Both the position numbers and the translations under genes were made by a program. This document shows, piece by piece, positions 61,265-64,000 of a stretch of DNA of 64,000 nt (its first letter is position 1; every line of letters starts with the position of its first letter). Source of the stretch: Schizochytrium sp. CCTCC M209059 (Eukaryota > Sar > Bigyra > Thraustochytrida > Thraustochytriidae); NCBI GenBank assembly GCA_000818945.1, contig KN805373.1:496001-560000 (forward strand), given 5' to 3'. The notes under the pieces are model-generated. The model was not told the DNA's origin, did no database searches, and saw nothing but the letters and a program-made list of their open reading frames with translations.

Positions 61265-63759
61265 CCTTTTGTTCCTCTACCAAGGGTACAGCCTTTGCAG
61301 CAGAGAAATTTGGGGTTTGTTGGGCTGCTTGTGCTTGTTCTGGGCTGCTTGGTGGTTCGCCGATCTTCTCTTCACGGTCCGCGCCCCAGGACGCCGCGCC
61401 GCTTTCCGTCGCGCACGACCTTCCTTCTCTCGAACCCCCTCTTCTTCTCCCTCTCGCAAACAAGCAGTCTAGCGCCGCGCCGCGCGGCCGCAGCGGCGCG
61501 GCGTCTCTCCGTGGTTGAGGAGCGCGAGGTCGACCGATTCCCGATGACGGCGCGGAGCCCCGCGCTGTCCAGGAAGGCCTGGGCCGCGCTGGGCCAGGGC
61601 GCCCGGCCAACAGGATCGTCGCGCACGTAGGCAGGCAGGCAGGCTCGCACGCACGGACGCAGGCAGGCAGGTAGCGCCGCGGGCGAATCGCGTCGCCGTG
61701 CCCGATGTCAAGCTACGCTTCTCGGCAAGCGAGCTACGATGCTCAATCGCCGCCCGATCACGAGCTCGCTTTCGACCGGGCTGCCTCTCTCTCTCCCTCG
61801 ATCTCTCTCATTCTCTCTCTCTCTCGCTCTGCAACCGATTCTATGGCGCGAGGCGCAGCTGCGGTGCTCGAGACGCCGCGTGGCTGTCCCCTCTGCCCGC
61901 CGCGCCAGCCCGCGCGGAGGCGAGGCGGGGCGAGGCGTGCGCACCGCGAGCCCGCGACCTTCGATCGCCGCGATGAGCGAGCGCCGCGACGATCGGTCGC
62001 GAGCATGGCCGCGGCAAGGACTCGCGACAGCGCTGCGAAGGCAAGCAAGGCCGCGCCCGGTCCGCAAGCGGAAAGCCGCGGACGCGCGGTCCTGGCTCAG
62101 CTGCAGGCCGCGCGCAGGATCTGTCTGGCAAGGGCACGCGTGGGGCGCGATATGTCTCCCGGCCGGACGGCGGGATTATACATGGCTGGCGCGCGCAGAG
62201 TTGACGTCAGGATGCGCAGGACAGGCAGGCAGCCGGGACCTCGTGAGCGTTCGGGCGCAGACAGTCGGTGCGCAGGACACTGCACGCGAACACGCGGCTG
62301 ATCGGGGAGAAAGACTCGTCCGTTGCCTCGGTGCGGTGTGTGGAGATGGTGGAGGGAACGACTCGCCGTCGAGACGAGTACGCCGTGCCGCCATCACGGG
62401 CGCACGGCACGAAGGAGCTTGTGGCGGGGGGGGACTGTATGTGGCGGGTCGAGACTGTAAAGGCCTAACGTCAACGTCGAACCGTGACTCGTAGAGTGAC
62501 GCCGGCCGTCCTCGATGAAGGCCAGATTGATGAAGTTTGCCCGCGAGTTGCTCACCAAAATGATTTGCACCCCGAAGCGCAGGCGGCATGAATCGAAAAA
62601 TGGCGTCTTCAAGGCTTACCGGGCCGCGTGTCCGCTCCGGCGGGCCTAAAAAGACCCCTCGCCGGTCGCAACAGCGTGCGCGGGATAGCCAGAATTAAAA
62701 TTACGTTTGTACGCAGCGCCCGTTGAGGAACCTCACGAACAACACCGCAGCAGCACCTGCCACTGCTGCTGCTGCTGCTGCTGCTGCTGCAGAGAGCAAG
62801 TACACCTGAATGTGTTCGGTCCAAAAAAGTGCGAGTCTTTCACATCTTCCATAAAAGGCCAGTGGCTCCATCTTGTTTTGGCTCATGTTGGTTGGTTGGA
62901 GGAAAGCAGGCAATGGCAGTTAGGCCTAACCCAGTACGTAGTATAATAGAAAAGGGGGAAAAAAGGGTAGCCACACTGCCAATGTAGTCACTAGTAGTAG
63001 GACTCATTTTTCTTTCATGATGATGAAAGTGCATGCAACGGCAGACGTGAACGCGCTTTTAATGCGCACGGTCGTGCGCCACAGGCGCAGTTCTGTCGGC
63101 CCTGATTACACTGAGCAGAGTGCAAAGGCTTTCTGTTGAGTGACGTTTTCATACAAATTGATCGTAGATCGTATACGTGGTTTGGGGTTGTGCGGCTTTC
63201 AATAGGAGTTGCGCTTGGGTTTGCGCAGTCGCGTCTCACGCACAGTCGTGGCTCTCGCGCATGGTGATCCGTCGCAGTGATCAGTCAGGAAAAGGCGATT
63301 GATGTCATTGCCTTGGGGCAAAACCTAACACGTGCCGCGCGGTGTCAGGGCGGCCCGAAAATAAAAATAAACTAAAACAAGGAATTCAATCATGAAAGGT
63401 CGCGGTCGCCTCACAATAATTACGCTCAACGCAAGTGTAAGTAGCCTAGACCTCATAAAAGAGCATCTATTCTTTTGCTTTCAATTTCGCATTGCCTACC
63501 TAGGTACGTATGCGGCCTAGAACAAGCCAATGATGCTTGATCGTGATGATCAGGATCTTGAGTTCCAATTGAGCATAAAAAGACCTATTCAGGGACATAA
63601 AAGACCCAAATAAAGTGCCGAGCCCCGCGGCGAAAACGGGAGCTCCTGTGCTCGATCGATCAATCAATCGCTCGACCGAGAGGGAGCGCTTTGCCGCTGG
63701 CGCTGCCACGCGAGGTCGCTTCTGCGCAGACGAGCAGTGGAGCGAGCGAAGAGGCAGAC
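61265..63759. other. Gene-free spacer with simple repeats
   Basis: Promoter side of the sulfatase, then GC-rich DNA with CT runs (61786-61832), GGCA repeats (61629-61672) and a CTG run (62762-62791). From 62.8 kb on it is AT-richer. ORFs are short and overlap on both strands. Confidence 0.5.
62762..62791. repeat. (CTG)n trinucleotide run
   Basis: About nine to ten CTG copies, read directly. Confidence 0.9.
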
Positions 63760-64000
63760 ATGCAGGCAGGCATGGAGCAGCTTGCACGCGCGGCTGGCGA
63801 GGCGCGGCGAGCCGCCACAGAGTCCCTGGCGACGCAGCTGGCGGAGCTAGACCGCCTTGGCGGCCACAACCGCGAGCGTCGCGACGACGAGCTTGCGAGC
63901 AACCGCGCGCAGAAACGAGCGCGTAGAGCTGCTGCAATCAAACTTGCAGGCCTGCTCGATGGCCAAGAAGAACCTCAACAAGACCCTCTTTTGGCTGACG
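63760..64000 (+). CDS. 5' end of an unknown gene, cut by the window end
   Basis: Open from the ATG at 63760 to the last base (80 residues), beginning MQAGMEQLARAAGEARRAAT. The translation is Ala/Arg/Glu-rich, probably helical or coiled coil, with LATQLAELDRLGGHN and IKLAGLLDGQEEPQQDP. No domain is recognised. An ORF also exists on the opposite strand, so the assignment rests on the frame staying open and on its even amphipathic composition. Confidence 0.4.
   Translation, partial: MQAGMEQLARAAGEARRAATESLATQLAELDRLGGHNRERRDDELASNRAQKRARRAAAIKLAGLLDGQEEPQQDPLLAD

Overview
The window is nuclear DNA of a single-celled eukaryote. Genes are mostly intronless, GC-rich and far apart. The few introns I can place (89 to 149 bases) have GTAAGT-like donors and AG acceptors. 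Intergenic DNA is full of short tandem repeats. The gene set (DD3-3 family protein with an added SH3 domain, voltage-gated proton channel, secreted sulfatase, laminin-B protein, COP9 signalosome subunit) and the compact genes with GC-rich flanks suggest a heterotrophic stramenopile, most likely a thraustochytrid or other labyrinthulomycete. That placement is inference; no rRNA or organelle marker is present.

Layout. 0-7 kb: an enoyl reductase/quinone oxidoreductase, a two-exon ammonium transporter and a RING E3 ligase. 7.27-11.71 kb: an apparently complete piggyBac-like DNA transposon with an ORF broken only by one TGA that a short intron could remove. 12.9-20 kb: a DD3-3/SH3 membrane protein, a three-RRM nucleolin-like protein and an F-box/RCC1 protein. 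20-24.7 kb: gene-poor, repeat-rich DNA with possible copia retroelement remnants and unassigned splice-like signals. 24.7-30.7 kb: a small membrane protein, a purple acid phosphatase, a site-2 protease (two exons) and an Mpv17/PMP22 protein. 30.7-37.8 kb: a 7-kb gene desert. 37.8-51.2 kb: an Hv1 proton channel, CSN2, an ankyrin/TPR/J-domain protein, a two-module VOC protein, DNA ligase I and an Atp23 metalloprotease. 51.7-64 kb: a giant double-pseudokinase protein, a secreted laminin-B protein, a lysosomal-type sulfatase and the start of an unknown gene cut by the window end.

The genes do not form a pathway; this is an ordinary housekeeping neighbourhood with one mobile element in it. The best candidate for something new is that element. 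Its transposase has the piggyBac landmarks (three acidic catalytic positions and a C-terminal Cys/His finger), but a YqaJ/lambda-exonuclease-like PD-(D/E)XK nuclease sits between the second and third catalytic Asp. The element ends in CCCGATGA inverted repeats with subterminal palindromes and is flanked by ATAT instead of the usual TTAA. Other points of interest are the putative dual-start (mitochondrial and nuclear) DNA ligase I, the tandem pseudokinase, and four helically phased CACTTG boxes upstream of it.
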